Part shown: piece after piece, positions 37,159 through 47,549 of the stretch
Layout of the letters: each line of letters begins with the position of its first letter
Numbering within the stretch: position 1 is the stretch's first letter
Assembly: GCF_001431205.1 (NCBI RefSeq)
Contig: NZ_LGPC01000016.1
Coordinates: forward strand, 262,141-326,140
Source of the DNA: Staphylococcus sp. NAM3COL9
GTDB lineage: Bacteria; Bacillota; Bacilli; Staphylococcales; Staphylococcaceae
Length of the DNA: 64,000 bases
Reading direction: 5' to 3'
Made by a program: the position numbers and the translations under genes
The notes under the pieces: model-generated
Told to the model about the DNA's origin: nothing
Databases searched by the model: none
What the model saw: only the letters and a program-made list of their open reading frames with translations

Positions 37159-39111
37159 ATGTGTAAAACAACGGATAAAAGCGTTAAAGACAGATATTTA
37201 GATTTACTTTCAGAGCAATTCAATTCAAAAGAAGAATTAGCTACGGAAATCATTAATTTAGAATCTATTTTAGAGCTTCCTAAAGGTACAGAACACTTCG
37301 TCAGTGACTTGCATGGTGAGTTCCATGCTTTCCAACATGTGTTACGCAATGGCTCAGGGAATGTACTCTCAAAGATTAATGACATTTTTCAAGATACTTT
37401 AACACGTAAAGAAATTAATGAGTTTTCTTCTCTCGTATACTACCCAGAAGAAAAATTAAAATTAGTAAAAAATAATTTTTCTTCTAAAGCCGAATTAGAT
37501 GAGTGGTATGTAACGACAATTAATCGTTTAATTAAATTGATTACATATGCATCATCAAAATACACACGTACAAAATTGCGTAAATCACTGCCTAAAAACT
37601 ACGTCTTTATTATTGAAGAATTACTGTATAAAAGTAATAAATACAATAATAAACATTCCTATTACGAAACATTGATCAATCAAATCATAGAGCTTGAACA
37701 ATCTGATGATTTAATCATTGGTTTATCATTTACCATCCAACATTTAGTAGTTAATCATTTACATGTTGTGGGTGATATTTATGACCGCGGACCTCAACCA
37801 GATAAAATTTTGGAAACACTTATTGATTATCCTTCAGTAGATATTCAATGGGGTAATCATGACGTTTTATGGATTGGAGCATATGCTGGTTCTAAGGTTT
37901 GTTTAGCCAATTTACTACGTATTTGCGCACGTTACAATAACTTAGATATCGTTGAAGATGCCTATGGTATTAATTTGCGTCCATTATTAACACTTGCTGA
38001 AAAGTACTACGACGGTAATAATACGGCGTTTCAACCTAAAAATCCTCAAGATTTAACCCAAGCAGAATTAGAACAAATTACGAAAATACACCAAGCTATC
38101 GCAATCTTACAGTTTAAATTAGAAGCGCCTATTATTAAACGTCGCCCAGCATTCGAAATGGAAGCGCGTTTAGTGTTAGAAAGTATCGACTATGCAAAAA
38201 ATGAAGCTACATTGTACGGCAATACTTACACGTTAGAAAACACTTGTTTCCAAACAATCGATCCCGAAGACCCTAATAAACTACTTGAAGAAGAAGAAGA
38301 AGTGATGAACAATTTATTATTATCTGTTCAACAATCAGAAAAATTAAAACGTCATATGACTTTCTTAATGCAAAAAGGTAAGCTCTATTTGCCATATAAC
38401 GGCAATTTACTTATCCATGGTTGCATTCCTGTAGATGAAAATGGTGAAATGGAATCTATGACTATAGACGGTGAAAAGCGTTATGGTCGAAATCTATTAG
38501 ACTACTTTGAAACTCATGTCAGAAAAGCATTCGATAATAAAGAAATCGAAGATGACTTAGCAACTGATCTCGTTTGGTATTTATGGACTGGTAAATATTC
38601 TTCATTATTTGGTAAACGGGCAATGACAACTTTCGAACGTTACTTTATTAGTGATAAATCAGCACATAAAGAAGCTAAAAACCATTATTATTATTTACGT
38701 GAAGATGTAAATATGTGTAAAAAAATGCTGAAAGACTTTGGATTAGATCCAGAACAAGGCCATATTATCAACGGACATACCCCTGTAAAAGAAATTGATG
38801 GTGAAAATCCAATTAAAGCAGAAGGTAAAATGATTGTAATCGACGGCGGCTTCTCAAAAGCTTATCAATCAACAACTGGCATCGCGGGCTATACCTTACT
38901 TTATAACTCATTCGGTATGCAACTTGTGGCCCATAAACATTTTAATTCGAAAAAGCATGTTTTGCTTAACGGTGCTGACGAACTTTCGATTCGTCGCGTT
39001 GTAGATAAGGAATTACAGCGTAAAAAGATTCGTGACACAAATTCAGGCCAAACCATTCAAGAAAAAATTGATATCTTGAAAGAGTTAATGCATGACCGCT
39101 TCGTAAATTAA
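37159..39111 (+). CDS. fbp: Fructose-1,6-bisphosphatase, class III
   Basis: This 650-residue Firmicutes-type FBPase is a metallophosphoesterase required for gluconeogenesis. The calcineurin-like motifs are in order: [11 protein letters not shown] (near residue 47), [30 protein letters not shown] and VIDGGFSK. The length matches the family. It is monocistronic, divergent from putP, and ends at a terminator shared with the antiporter gene. GGAGTG precedes ATG. Confidence 0.95.
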   Translation: MCKTTDKSVKDRYLDLLSEQFNSKEELATEIINLESILELPKGTEHFVSDLHGEFHAFQHVLRNGSGNVLSKINDIFQDTLTRKEINEFSSLVYYPEEKLKLVKNNFSSKAELDEWYVTTINRLIKLITYASSKYTRTKLRKSLPKNYVFIIEELLYKSNKYNNKHSYYETLINQIIELEQSDDLIIGLSFTIQHLVVNHLHVVGDIYDRGPQPDKILETLIDYPSVDIQWGNHDVLWIGAYAGSKVCLANLLRICARYNNLDIVEDAYGINLRPLLTLAEKYYDGNNTAFQPKNPQDLTQAELEQITKIHQAIAILQFKLEAPIIKRRPAFEMEARLVLESIDYAKNEATLYGNTYTLENTCFQTIDPEDPNKLLEEEEEVMNNLLLSVQQSEKLKRHMTFLMQKGKLYLPYNGNLLIHGCIPVDENGEMESMTIDGEKRYGRNLLDYFETHVRKAFDNKEIEDDLATDLVWYLWTGKYSSLFGKRAMTTFERYFISDKSAHKEAKNHYYYLREDVNMCKKMLKDFGLDPEQGHIINGHTPVKEIDGENPIKAEGKMIVIDGGFSKAYQSTTGIAGYTLLYNSFGMQLVAHKHFNSKKHVLLNGADELSIRRVVDKELQRKKIRDTNSGQTIQEKIDILKELMHDRFVN

Positions 39112-39130
39112 AACAATTAAATAAATGCAT

Positions 39131-39177
39131 AAAAAATCCATTTGCTAACAATAAATCATTGCGCAAATGGATTTTTT
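39131..39177. terminator. Bidirectional terminator between fbp and the antiporter gene
   Basis: AAAAAATCCATTTG and CAAATGGATTTTTT form a 14-base stem with a 19-base loop, ending one base before the antiporter stop codon. Confidence 0.85.
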
Positions 39178-40977
39178 CTATATATTTTGATATAAATAAG
39201 CGTCTTTCAAATAACCAATCATCCCTTTTTCTGATTCTACAGGATTATTATTACCACGTTTAAATGTTACGACTTTGTCATCACTAATATGATAAAGTAG
39301 CATGTCATTTTCAGTTAACTCACCTTTACAAGATACTGGTATTTCTATAATATTGTGATCTTTAATAAAACGGTTAAACCAACGTGATGTAAAATTCCAA
39401 TCAAAAAGAATATGATTTTTGATTGGCCCATCCACATTACTTCGTGCATGTTCATCACTAAATGATACGGGCATCATATCTACATTTTTCAAACCAAATT
39501 CTGGAACTAATTCATTAAATGCTAGACTATTAAATACAAATGACTGCGTCATAAGCAAACATTTATTGTAACGGGTCATATCTGCATAAATACGATCATT
39601 ACTAGACAGTAAATTGCCTTCAAAAATTTCAAAATCTAAATCTTGTGATCGTTGGGACGTATTTCTAAATAAATTAAATGCCATAACTGGGATGTTATGT
39701 TCTCTCAATTTTGCACCGAGATGAAAAGAAAATTCACTTTCCCCTACAATGATTACACCAGGAGGTTCTGTACTTGAAAGTCTCATAACTTTACTCAATG
39801 GCAAGAAACTAAAACCATAAATCACTACGGTAATAAAGACTAATCCAAATGTAACTGGAGTGATGAATTCAGCCATCGGTGTACCTTTCTCTACAAATAA
39901 ACCACCAAAAAACTGAGCAACAGTAAGTACTACAATACCACGGGGTGCCATCATAGATACCATAGCGCGTTCACGTTTTGAAATTTCTGTATTTATAGTA
40001 GCCAGTATGATTGAAATTGGTCTAATTAAAATAATCATAATTGCGCAGAAAATAAATAATTTCCACGACATGACACTTTTTAATACTTCTAATGTTAAAG
40101 AAGATGTAATTAAAATAAAGACAGTTGAAATCATGATTGATGATGTGTTCTCAATAAAATGATCAGATTCTTTGAATATTAAATCGTGGCGTTTCATTCG
40201 TGCCATCATTAAACCGAAAATTGTAACTGCTAGTAATCCAGATTCCGGTAAAATTTCGTCACAAATAGCAAATATTAATAAAATAAAAACTAATTGAATC
40301 GGTGGCATGAGATTTTGAGGGATTAAATCACGTTTAATCAGCCACATAAATAAGTATGATGCGCCAAAACCGATGACCACAGCTACTAAGAAGCGTAAGA
40401 CAAAACTCAATATAATTTGCAATTCAAAGCCCTGTTCAAATATTTGAAACACATAAAATGCACCGAGCGCTAACATAGGTCCAATAGGATCAAGTATGAT
40501 ACTTTCCCATCTTAATATTGAATCTACACTTTTCCGAACTTTAGCTTGTTTTAATAACGGTTGAATTACAGTAGGCCCCGTTATTAAAAACAAACCACCT
40601 AAGACGAGTGAAATTGCCCATGAGAATCCCAATACATAATGTAAGGCAATTGAACCTAAGATCCAAGCAATCATAGCTCCCATAGTAATGATACGCATCA
40701 CTGCCTTGGAAATACCTTTTAATTCACGAAAGTCTAAATTACTACTTCCTTCGAATAAAATAATCGCTACAGCTAATGATACCAACGGACTGAACACTTC
40801 TTGTCCTAAACTTTCTTGCGGATTAATCAGACCAAATATTGGTCCTACAAGTAACCCTACGATAGCCATGACAACAATCGATGGCCATTTAATTTTGGTA
40901 GCAAACCACTGACTGAAAATCCCAAGCGCTAAAAATATAACGATGAGCAACATTAACGGTAAGTTTAGTAAAGTCAC
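39178..40977 (-). CDS. CPA1-family Na+(K+)/H+ antiporter with C-terminal RCK-like domain
   Basis: This protein has about 599 residues, 12-13 helices in the first 400 and a cytosolic C-terminal domain of about 200. The transport core has LGGLFLITGPTVIQPLLK (helix 4 break) and a later DPIGPMLALG-type acidic helix. The C-terminal part (PGVIIVGESEFSFHLGAKL) is a TrkA-N/RCK-like nucleotide-binding fold with an altered glycine loop. I choose the GTG at 40977 because AGGGAG precedes it; an upstream TTG lies before that site. It probably exports Na+ or K+. Confidence 0.82.
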   Translation of the reverse strand: MTLLNLPLMLLIVIFLALGIFSQWFATKIKWPSIVVMAIVGLLVGPIFGLINPQESLGQEVFSPLVSLAVAIILFEGSSNLDFRELKGISKAVMRIITMGAMIAWILGSIALHYVLGFSWAISLVLGGLFLITGPTVIQPLLKQAKVRKSVDSILRWESIILDPIGPMLALGAFYVFQIFEQGFELQIILSFVLRFLVAVVIGFGASYLFMWLIKRDLIPQNLMPPIQLVFILLIFAICDEILPESGLLAVTIFGLMMARMKRHDLIFKESDHFIENTSSIMISTVFILITSSLTLEVLKSVMSWKLFIFCAIMIILIRPISIILATINTEISKRERAMVSMMAPRGIVVLTVAQFFGGLFVEKGTPMAEFITPVTFGLVFITVVIYGFSFLPLSKVMRLSSTEPPGVIIVGESEFSFHLGAKLREHNIPVMAFNLFRNTSQRSQDLDFEIFEGNLLSSNDRIYADMTRYNKCLLMTQSFVFNSLAFNELVPEFGLKNVDMMPVSFSDEHARSNVDGPIKNHILFDWNFTSRWFNRFIKDHNIIEIPVSCKGELTENDMLLYHISDDKVVTFKRGNNNPVESEKGMIGYLKDAYLYQNI

Positions 40978-41297
40978 ATAACTCCCTCTCTCTATTTTTA
41001 ATATCAAACAATTTTTGTACTTTTTTCAAAATTCATTAATAGAAAAACATACTATCAAAATTTTTAGTCTAACGCACTAAAATGAACTTCACTATATACC
41101 CACACCTATTTCACTTTCTTCGTATCTTTATTCCGAAATCTCTCAATGAGTACATTCCGGACACACATATGTCTACACCAAATAAACCTCCCTATTTATT
41201 TCTCTTCTCCTTTAAGGTAGAATGAACTATTGTGATGTTTTTTATATAACATAACCTCATTCAGGTAATGAATTGTCATGAAAGGATTTAAAACAAT
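40978..41297. other. Intergenic region between antiporter and YkvI paralogue 2
   Basis: About 320 bases between divergent genes. It must contain both promoters, but I see no distinctive operator, repeat or structured RNA. Confidence 0.4.
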
Positions 41298-42356
41298 ATG
41301 AATAAATTAAAAGAAATTATTATTGTTGCTTTTGCATTTGTCGGTGTTGTAGTTGGTGCTGGCTTTGCTACAGGGCAAGAAATTTTTCAATTTTTTACAA
41401 GTAACGGTAATTTTAGTGTTTATGGTGTTTTTATTACTGGCTTGATTGTTACTGTTGGCGGTGTTTTTGTACTAAACACAGGTTATCGTCTACGTTCACA
41501 TAATCATACAGAACCGATTAAATTTTACTTACCTCGCACAATTGCTACGATATTTGATATCATATTAACATTATTTTTATTTGCATTAGCAATGATTATG
41601 ACTGCAGGTGGCGTATCTACAATTAACGAAAGCTTTGATATTCCATATAGTCTTAGCTCATTTTTATTAATTTTAGTTATTTTATTAACGTTATTTTTAA
41701 AATTTGATCGCTTAATTACTGTATTAGGTATGGTTACCCCCTTCTTAGTCTTAATTGTAACGATTATTGCAATATATTATTTTTCAACAGGCCAATTTAA
41801 TTTTGAGGCTGCTCATGACTATGCAAACAGTGAAGGCCGCACAGACAACTGGTGGTGGTTCGATGCAATCAATTACGGTAGTTTACAAATTGCTGCTGCT
41901 TTTAGTTTCCTTTCAGTAATGGGAGGACGATTAAAATTTGAGAAATCAACTATTTGGGGCGGTATTTTTGGTGGTATTATCATCACTTTCTTATTGCTAA
42001 TGCTCAACCTTGGTATGGTTACAGAATTTGCTCAAATTACAGGCGTTGCACTTCCATCATTATTATTAGCAAATCATATTTCTCCTTTTATTGGTGTGTT
42101 TATGGCTATCGTTATGATTTTAGTTATTTATAACACAGTTGTAGGGTTAATGTATGCATTCGCCTCACGATTTACTGAGCCTTATAGTAAACCGTATTAC
42201 ATTTTAATTATTATAATGGCAATCATTACTTTTGCTACAACTTTTATTGGCTTTATCGAATTGATAGGCAAAGTATTCCCTATCATGGGTATTTTCGGCT
42301 TCATTCTATTAATTCCAATATTTATTAAAGGAATACTTAAAAACAAACCCGAATAA
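41298..42356 (+). CDS. YkvI-family membrane transporter (paralogue 2)
   Basis: This 352-residue protein has about ten helices. It opens with F-A-F-V-G-V-V-V-G-A-G-F-A-T-G-Q-E-I-F-Q-F-F, nearly the same first helix as the protein at 20737-21816, and the two proteins align over their length (ANHISPFIGVFMAIVMILVI versus VNHISPILGVVMAFVIFGMI). The substrate is unknown; the LeuT-like architecture suggests an amino acid or amine. A GAAAGGA site lies about 12 bases before ATG. Monocistronic with its own terminator. Confidence 0.8.
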   Translation: MNKLKEIIIVAFAFVGVVVGAGFATGQEIFQFFTSNGNFSVYGVFITGLIVTVGGVFVLNTGYRLRSHNHTEPIKFYLPRTIATIFDIILTLFLFALAMIMTAGGVSTINESFDIPYSLSSFLLILVILLTLFLKFDRLITVLGMVTPFLVLIVTIIAIYYFSTGQFNFEAAHDYANSEGRTDNWWWFDAINYGSLQIAAAFSFLSVMGGRLKFEKSTIWGGIFGGIIITFLLLMLNLGMVTEFAQITGVALPSLLLANHISPFIGVFMAIVMILVIYNTVVGLMYAFASRFTEPYSKPYYILIIIMAIITFATTFIGFIELIGKVFPIMGIFGFILLIPIFIKGILKNKPE

Positions 42357-42406
42357 CGCATAATTGGTTATCTATATTCCGAAAGAAAATCATTTCATTT
42401 CAGAAC

Positions 42407-42444
42407 GTAAACAAAGTAAACGTTATAACGTTTACTTTGTTTTT
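42407..42444 (+). terminator. Terminator after YkvI paralogue 2
   Basis: AAACAAAGTAAACGT and ACGTTTACTTTGTTT form a 15-base perfect stem with a 4-base loop and a T run. Confidence 0.88.
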
Positions 42445-42501
42445 TGTGTTTAATATTATGTGTTCAAATAGTCTTTTAACACATAATAGCTTAAAATAAG
42501 A

Positions 42502-42618
42502 GCAGTGATTTGTGCCGACTCTAGCGGAAATATTGCGCTTGGAAGACTATAGGCTGAGCTTGTACCCATGAAAAACGTGCACAAAAAATACCAATAAAGT
42601 CGAAATTCTCTGTCCCAC
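42502..42618 (+). repeat. Dispersed intergenic repeat, family B copy 2
   Basis: GCAGTGATTTGTGCCGACTC, then GGAAGACTATAGGCTGAGC, then AACGTGCACAAAAAATACCA and AATAAAGTCG match the other family B copies in the same order and orientation. It lies between the convergent YkvI paralogue 2 and mhqD genes. Confidence 0.7.
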
Positions 42619-42769
42619 CCTCTTCTTTTTTATATTTTTTAACATACTTACTTTTATCAACAGATAAAATAAGACATAAACAGTCACATGCATCGTATTG
42701 CACACATGAAGTTTATGTCTTCTAATACTTGTTGTTATTTTAATGTTGAACAGCTTTTACTATTCTATA

Positions 42770-43363
42770 TTATTGATTTAATACTGTTTGACCTGCTTGA
42801 ATGCCTGATTGAGTCAATTCGTGACTGTTCACCCAAACTTGCGTTACATTTGCCCCACGGCTTTCAAAAATATCAATTACATTCTTACTAGCCTCTACAG
42901 AAACGATTGGATCGTTTTCCCCCATAGAAAGTAATACATCTACACCGCTTAAATCTTTATTGTTCACTAAATCTACTGGATAAAGTGGTGCATATAACAA
43001 TGCTTTTTTAAATGTAATAGCATCATGTAACATCATGCTAATCGCAATATTTGACCCATTTGAAAATCCTACTGGTACTGCCTCAGCTAAATCAAAGTTA
43101 TATTTATCAGCCGCTTCTTTTAAAAATGTAATTAAGCGCTCTGTTCTATATTCTAAATCTTCGATATCGTATTTTCCTTCTCCAAGACGTTTAAAGTAAC
43201 GATTCATACCATTCTCAGAAACTTCTCCTCTAATACTTAATACATTATAATTAGAATTTAAGACTTCCCCTAAAGGTAACAAATCTTTTTCATCTCCGCC
43301 TGTACCATGTAATAAAATAAATGTAGGTGCGTTTGCTTCGCCTTCTTTAAAAATGTGTTCCAT
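42770..43363 (-). CDS. mhqD: Phospholipase/carboxylesterase of the quinone-stress operon
   Basis: This 197-residue alpha/beta hydrolase has an oxyanion loop (FILLHGTGGDEKDLLPLG), the nucleophile Ser in VGFSNGSNIA, an Asp in MGENDPIV and a His in NSHEL. It matches MhqD of Bacillus and Staphylococcus, a carboxylesterase co-induced by hydroquinones. It is the last gene of the mhq cluster, 71 bases after the second dioxygenase gene. AAGGAG precedes ATG. Confidence 0.87.
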   Translation of the reverse strand: MEHIFKEGEANAPTFILLHGTGGDEKDLLPLGEVLNSNYNVLSIRGEVSENGMNRYFKRLGEGKYDIEDLEYRTERLITFLKEAADKYNFDLAEAVPVGFSNGSNIAISMMLHDAITFKKALLYAPLYPVDLVNNKDLSGVDVLLSMGENDPIVSVEASKNVIDIFESRGANVTQVWVNSHELTQSGIQAGQTVLNQ

Positions 43364-43434
43364 ATATCGACATCTCCTTTAATTGGTGTATTATATTCAT
43401 TCAACTTTGTCAAAATTACCACTATCCTAAGTTA

Positions 43435-44334
43435 CTATATTCTTATTGGAGGTAAATGGCGTAAAAGTTCTTCTCTTTTATCTTTATACTGAGGTGGTAA
43501 CATCAAATCTGTACCAAGTTCCTCAAATCGTTCATCAACAGTGAACCCTGGGCCCTCTGTCGCAAATTCAAAAATGATGCCACCATGTTCTTTCATGTAA
43601 ACTGCATTAAAATAATTGCGATCTTTAACATCTGTTACATGATAGCCTTTACCTATCATCTTCACTTGCCAACCACGATGGTCTTTGTCTGTAGGTACAG
43701 ACCAAGCAATGTGATGTACAATGCTAACACCCCAACGTACATTTTCTTCCGGAGGGACTTTCTTAATCATGACATGATGTTGCCAATCACCAGCTGTTTC
43801 AATATGGACATAATCATCGTTTTCACTTACTTTAGACAATCCCATATCATTTGTTAAAGTGCGTGCAGTAGCCGTTGGATCTATCGACAACATCGTCACA
43901 CCATGAAACCCCATAATATCTTGGTCATTGCCTACACTTGCTTCGCCTTCTACAAGAGCTAATGGCAAACCATGTATATCATCAAACTCTAACGTTTCTT
44001 TATCGAATAACTGTGTTCTTTGTACGTTTATATCATTTTCTTGCAAATGTTGTTCCCAAGCTGCGATAGCATCTTTTGGAATTCTAAACGCAATTCTTTC
44101 TACTTGTCCTGCTCCAATGCGACCTTTATGTGCATTTGGCCAATTGAAAAATGTTAATATCGTTCCATTATCGACGTTACCATTTGAGAAATATAAATGA
44201 TACGTAGATGGATCATCAAAATTCACTGTCTTTTTAATTAATTTTAAATTTAAGATGTCTCTATAAAACTGAATATTTTCTTCTGGATTACCTACAATTG
44301 CTGAAATATGGTGAATGTGTTGAATTGCTTCCAT
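43435..44334 (-). CDS. Ring-cleaving (hydroquinone) dioxygenase, glyoxalase family, paralogue 2
   Basis: This 299-residue protein has two vicinal-oxygen-chelate modules. The first is at IQHIHHISAIVGNPEENIQF, and the second starts near MGFHGVTMLSID. Metal ligands are suggested by HHIS, HIAWSVP and the C-terminal GIIFEFATEGPGF. It is an MhqE/MhqO-type enzyme expected to cleave hydroquinones. It lies 48 bases after a second dioxygenase gene; the two are clearly paralogous but diverged. GGGGGAG precedes ATG. Confidence 0.85.
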   Translation of the reverse strand: MEAIQHIHHISAIVGNPEENIQFYRDILNLKLIKKTVNFDDPSTYHLYFSNGNVDNGTILTFFNWPNAHKGRIGAGQVERIAFRIPKDAIAAWEQHLQENDINVQRTQLFDKETLEFDDIHGLPLALVEGEASVGNDQDIMGFHGVTMLSIDPTATARTLTNDMGLSKVSENDDYVHIETAGDWQHHVMIKKVPPEENVRWGVSIVHHIAWSVPTDKDHRGWQVKMIGKGYHVTDVKDRNYFNAVYMKEHGGIIFEFATEGPGFTVDERFEELGTDLMLPPQYKDKREELLRHLPPIRI

Positions 44335-44382
44335 ATTTTCTCCCCCTTCTTATTTACCTATACACGTTTTAATGCGAGTGGT

Positions 44383-45339
44383 TTATCGTTTTGTGTTAAA
44401 TGGTTTGATTTCTGATTCAATATATTCACGTTGTTCTTCTAAAAATGGTGGCAATGCTAGACTTTCTCCAAGTGTTTCATATGGCTCATCTCCCATGAAA
44501 CCTGGCCCATCTGTAGATACTTCAATTAATATATGACCAATACGTGCGTATAAAGCTTCAAAATAGAATCTATCTACTAAGCCAGAATTACCTATACCTA
44601 ATTCTTTATATTTTTCCATCCACTGCTCAATTGCTTCATGATTTTTTAATCTAAATGACACGTGATGTACTTCACCATAGCCTTGACGCGATGCTGGTCC
44701 TTCAGCATCTTTTCTTAAGATTACTTGTCCACCATTGCCACCTTCTCCAACTTCTAATATTGCAACGTTATGTTCTTCATGTTTGACTTTCATGCCAAAG
44801 ACTTGTCCTAATATTTTGATGAAATCTTCAAAATAACTTACTGTCATTTCAATTGGTCCCAATCCATAAATAGCTTTGTCTGTTGGTACTGGACCATTTT
44901 TCCATGGCGTACCCGGTGCAACACCTGAATTATTTTCATCTGATACAAGTTGGTATCTTTGGCCATCCACTTCTTCAAAGGGTAATACTTTTGTACCAAA
45001 TAGTGTTTGTATGCCATCATGTTTTATTTCAAAATCATTAAAGCGTTGTTCATAATATTCAAGCGCTGCATCATTCGGCACTCTAAATGATGCGCGTGAA
45101 ATTGAATTTGTTCCACCAGTACCTTTTGGTACATTAGGAAAATCGAAAAATGTCATATCTGTTCCTGGTGAACCTACATCATCTGCAAAAAATGTGTGAT
45201 ACGTATATATGTCATCTTGATTTACTGTTTTTTTAACAAGTCTCATACCTAATACTTCTGTGAAAAATTTATAGTTTCTTTCTGCATCATCTGTGATTGC
45301 AGTTACATGGTGGATACCTAATAATTGATTGTTTGTCAT
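44383..45339 (-). CDS. Ring-cleaving (hydroquinone) dioxygenase, glyoxalase family, paralogue 1
   Basis: This 318-residue double VOC-module protein starts with LGIHHVTAITDDAERNYKFF and ends in a metal-ligand segment ILIEVSTDGPGFMGDEPYE. Histidines also occur in VHHVSFRLKN. It corresponds to MhqE of S. aureus or MhqO of B. subtilis. It is the first structural gene after mhqR, with a 67-base gap that holds a degenerate MhqR-like box, so it may also have its own promoter. AGGAG precedes ATG. Confidence 0.86.
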   Translation of the reverse strand: MTNNQLLGIHHVTAITDDAERNYKFFTEVLGMRLVKKTVNQDDIYTYHTFFADDVGSPGTDMTFFDFPNVPKGTGGTNSISRASFRVPNDAALEYYEQRFNDFEIKHDGIQTLFGTKVLPFEEVDGQRYQLVSDENNSGVAPGTPWKNGPVPTDKAIYGLGPIEMTVSYFEDFIKILGQVFGMKVKHEEHNVAILEVGEGGNGGQVILRKDAEGPASRQGYGEVHHVSFRLKNHEAIEQWMEKYKELGIGNSGLVDRFYFEALYARIGHILIEVSTDGPGFMGDEPYETLGESLALPPFLEEQREYIESEIKPFNTKR

Positions 45340-45362
45340 AATAAAACTCCTTATTTATATAT

Positions 45363-45380
45363 TATCTCGATTTCGTAGTA
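45363..45380. promoter_or_regulatory. Degenerate MhqR-like box before the first dioxygenase gene
   Basis: TATCTCGATTTCGTAGTA matches 14 of 18 positions of TATCTCGAATTCGAGATA, the dyad seen intact before mhqR. It sits 24-41 bases before the dioxygenase start. Confidence 0.45.
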
Positions 45381-45406
45381 ATTTTAAATAAAATTTAAAA
45401 GTGCTA

Positions 45407-45841
45407 CTACACTACTGTGGATTGAGCACTTATTTTTTTCAAAGCTTGTTGTAACATTGCCATTTCTTCATCCGTAAGTACCGAGAATGTTGATGTTAAC
45501 GTTGTTGCATGTTCTGGAAATATATCATCCATCATTGCACGTCCTTGATCGGTGAGCGAAGCATTGATAACACGTTTATCTCGTTCATTACGTATTCTGA
45601 TTACAAAACCTTTTTCTTCTAATTTATCTACAACATATGTGATACTGCTGCTAGCAATTAATACTCTCTGTCCGATACGTTGTATCGGTTGATCACCTTT
45701 GTTATACAATAATTCCATTACTTCAAATTCTGTCAGATTTAAGCCATAACGTTGGACGTCTGTTCTTACAATTTGTTCCAAAAAGTCTACTGTTCGGTTT
45801 AATCCAATGAATGCATTTAATGATGATTTTGTACGGTCCAT
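45407..45841 (-). CDS. mhqR: MarR-family quinone-sensing repressor
   Basis: This 144-residue winged-helix MarR regulator has an N-terminal helix [20 protein letters not shown] and recognition region [20 protein letters not shown], followed by the wing [20 protein letters not shown]. It fits MhqR, which derepresses dioxygenases and MhqD when exposed to quinones. I choose the ATG at 45841 preceded by GGTGA; a longer reading to a GTG further upstream would place the operator dyad inside the coding region. Autoregulation is likely. Confidence 0.85.
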   Translation of the reverse strand: MDRTKSSLNAFIGLNRTVDFLEQIVRTDVQRYGLNLTEFEVMELLYNKGDQPIQRIGQRVLIASSSITYVVDKLEEKGFVIRIRNERDKRVINASLTDQGRAMMDDIFPEHATTLTSTFSVLTDEEMAMLQQALKKISAQSTVV

Positions 45842-45860
45842 TACGTCACCAACTTTCATT

Positions 45861-45880
45861 TTATTTCGAATTCGAGATAA
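45861..45880. promoter_or_regulatory. Probable MhqR operator
   Basis: TTATTTCGAATTCGAGATAA is a 20-base dyad with only one mismatched pair. It resembles the MhqR operators I recall from B. subtilis and S. aureus. It lies 20-39 bases upstream of the mhqR start. Confidence 0.7.
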
Positions 45881-46094
45881 ATATACCACCTCTCGTTTAC
45901 ATAGTCAACAAATAAGTATAAAAAATATACTGATATATAAAAGGCCTATTTTCCGATTTAATTTTAACGCTTAATTTCACTCCAAAAGTAAATTAAAATA
46001 TCACGTTAATGCTTATACAAAACAATATTATTTCTCTTGTTTTCGTTTTTAACAACTATTTAGTGGTAGAAGGTATTATATGGAGGTGTCATAA

Positions 46095-47519
46095 TTGAAC
46101 AAATTATTTATTAATAATGAATTTATCGAAAGTAAATCAACTGACACAGCGGCCGTAATTAACCCTGCTACGGAAGAATTAATAGATACAATCTCATTTG
46201 CAACAGAGTCAGAAGTTAATGATGCAGTAGAAAAATCAAAACACGCTCAGTTAGAATGGGAAAAAGTACCTGAACCCACGCGTGCTGATCATGTAAAATT
46301 ATTAATTCCATTATTGGAACAAAATAAAGACACGTTGGCAGAATTATACGTTAAAGAACAAGGTAAAACACTTGCATCAGCTAAGGGTGAAATTGATAAA
46401 GCTATTCAGTTCATCGATTATATGACAAGTTTAAGTATGAGTAATAAAGGTGAGGTTTTACAAAACAGTCGTGAAAACGAAACTATTTTACTAACGAAAA
46501 AGCCAATCGGTGTTACTGCTGGGATTGTCCCTTGGAATGCGCCAATTATGGTATTAATGAGAAAAGTCATACCAGCTATCGTTACTGGCTGTTCGGTAGT
46601 GATTAAGCCAAGTGAAGCAACTTCTTTAATTACACTTAAACTTGCAGAACTTATTCGCGAATCTACAATACCTGCGGGCCTTGTACAAATCCTACCAGGT
46701 AAAGGCGAAACAGTTGGTACTCAATTGGCACAACATCCTGACATTCAATTAATCTCTCTTACTGGTAGTATGCGTGCGGGTAAATCTGTTTATACTGAAA
46801 GTGCTAGTACTGTTAAAAAAGTTAATTTAGAACTTGGTGGTAATGCCCCTGCACTCGTCACTGCAAATGCTAATTTAGATAAAGCTGTTGACTATATCGT
46901 TACAGCAAGAGTAAACAATGCTGGTCAAGTGTGTACATGTCCAGAACGTATTTTTGTACACGAAGCGATCCATGATACATTTATCAATAAATTAAAAGTT
47001 AAGATGGAACAACTTAAAGTTGGCGACCCATTCAATGCGGACACGGACTATGGTGCTATTATTAATCAGCAACAACTTGATAGCATTAATGACAAAGTAC
47101 AAGATGCTATAAAAAATGGTGCTGACTTAATTACAGGCGGACATAAAGTTGATGGCGCTGGCTATTTTTATGAACCAACTATTTTAGATAAAGTTAATCC
47201 AGAAGATAGTGCATTTAAAGAAGAAATTTTCGGTCCTGTTATACCGATTGTGACATATAATGAATTTGAAGACGCCATTGAACAAGCAAACGATACAAAT
47301 GCCGGATTATCGTCATTTATTTTTTCTGAAGATTTAAAAGAAATTATGACTGCTACAGAGCGACTTAAATTTGGTGAAGTTTATGCTAACTGTGAAGCTG
47401 AAGAAGTCGTCAATGGTTTCCATGCAGGATGGAGAGAATCTGGTATAGGTGGCGCTGATGGTATTCATGGCCTTGATGAATATTATAATACCACTGTATC
47501 TTATATAAGATATGATTAA
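46095..47519 (+). CDS. aldA: Aldehyde dehydrogenase (lactaldehyde/succinate-semialdehyde type)
   Basis: This 474-residue NAD(P)-dependent ALDH has the cofactor segment GVTAGIVPWNAPIMVLMRK, the glutamate segment LELGGNAPALV and the catalytic Cys in NNAGQVCTCPERI. The length fits the AldA/GabD group. The TTG start at 46095 is supported by GGAGGTG seven bases upstream. It is divergent from the mhq operon and monocistronic. It may oxidise aldehydes such as lactaldehyde or glycolaldehyde; the exact substrate is not readable. Confidence 0.85.
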   Translation: MNKLFINNEFIESKSTDTAAVINPATEELIDTISFATESEVNDAVEKSKHAQLEWEKVPEPTRADHVKLLIPLLEQNKDTLAELYVKEQGKTLASAKGEIDKAIQFIDYMTSLSMSNKGEVLQNSRENETILLTKKPIGVTAGIVPWNAPIMVLMRKVIPAIVTGCSVVIKPSEATSLITLKLAELIRESTIPAGLVQILPGKGETVGTQLAQHPDIQLISLTGSMRAGKSVYTESASTVKKVNLELGGNAPALVTANANLDKAVDYIVTARVNNAGQVCTCPERIFVHEAIHDTFINKLKVKMEQLKVGDPFNADTDYGAIINQQQLDSINDKVQDAIKNGADLITGGHKVDGAGYFYEPTILDKVNPEDSAFKEEIFGPVIPIVTYNEFEDAIEQANDTNAGLSSFIFSEDLKEIMTATERLKFGEVYANCEAEEVVNGFHAGWRESGIGGADGIHGLDEYYNTTVSYIRYD

Positions 47520-47549
47520 TATTATTATTCAGACTTAAATAATAATATT

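Noticed and set aside
42521..42703. 60-codon frame in repeat B copy 2
   Set aside because: The frame is not conserved in other copies and there is no ribosome site; the repeat is better explained as non-coding.
43585..44200. Two 90-codon plus-strand frames inside a dioxygenase gene
   Set aside because: They are antisense to a clear glyoxalase-family gene, with cysteine/serine-rich low-complexity translations typical of shadows.
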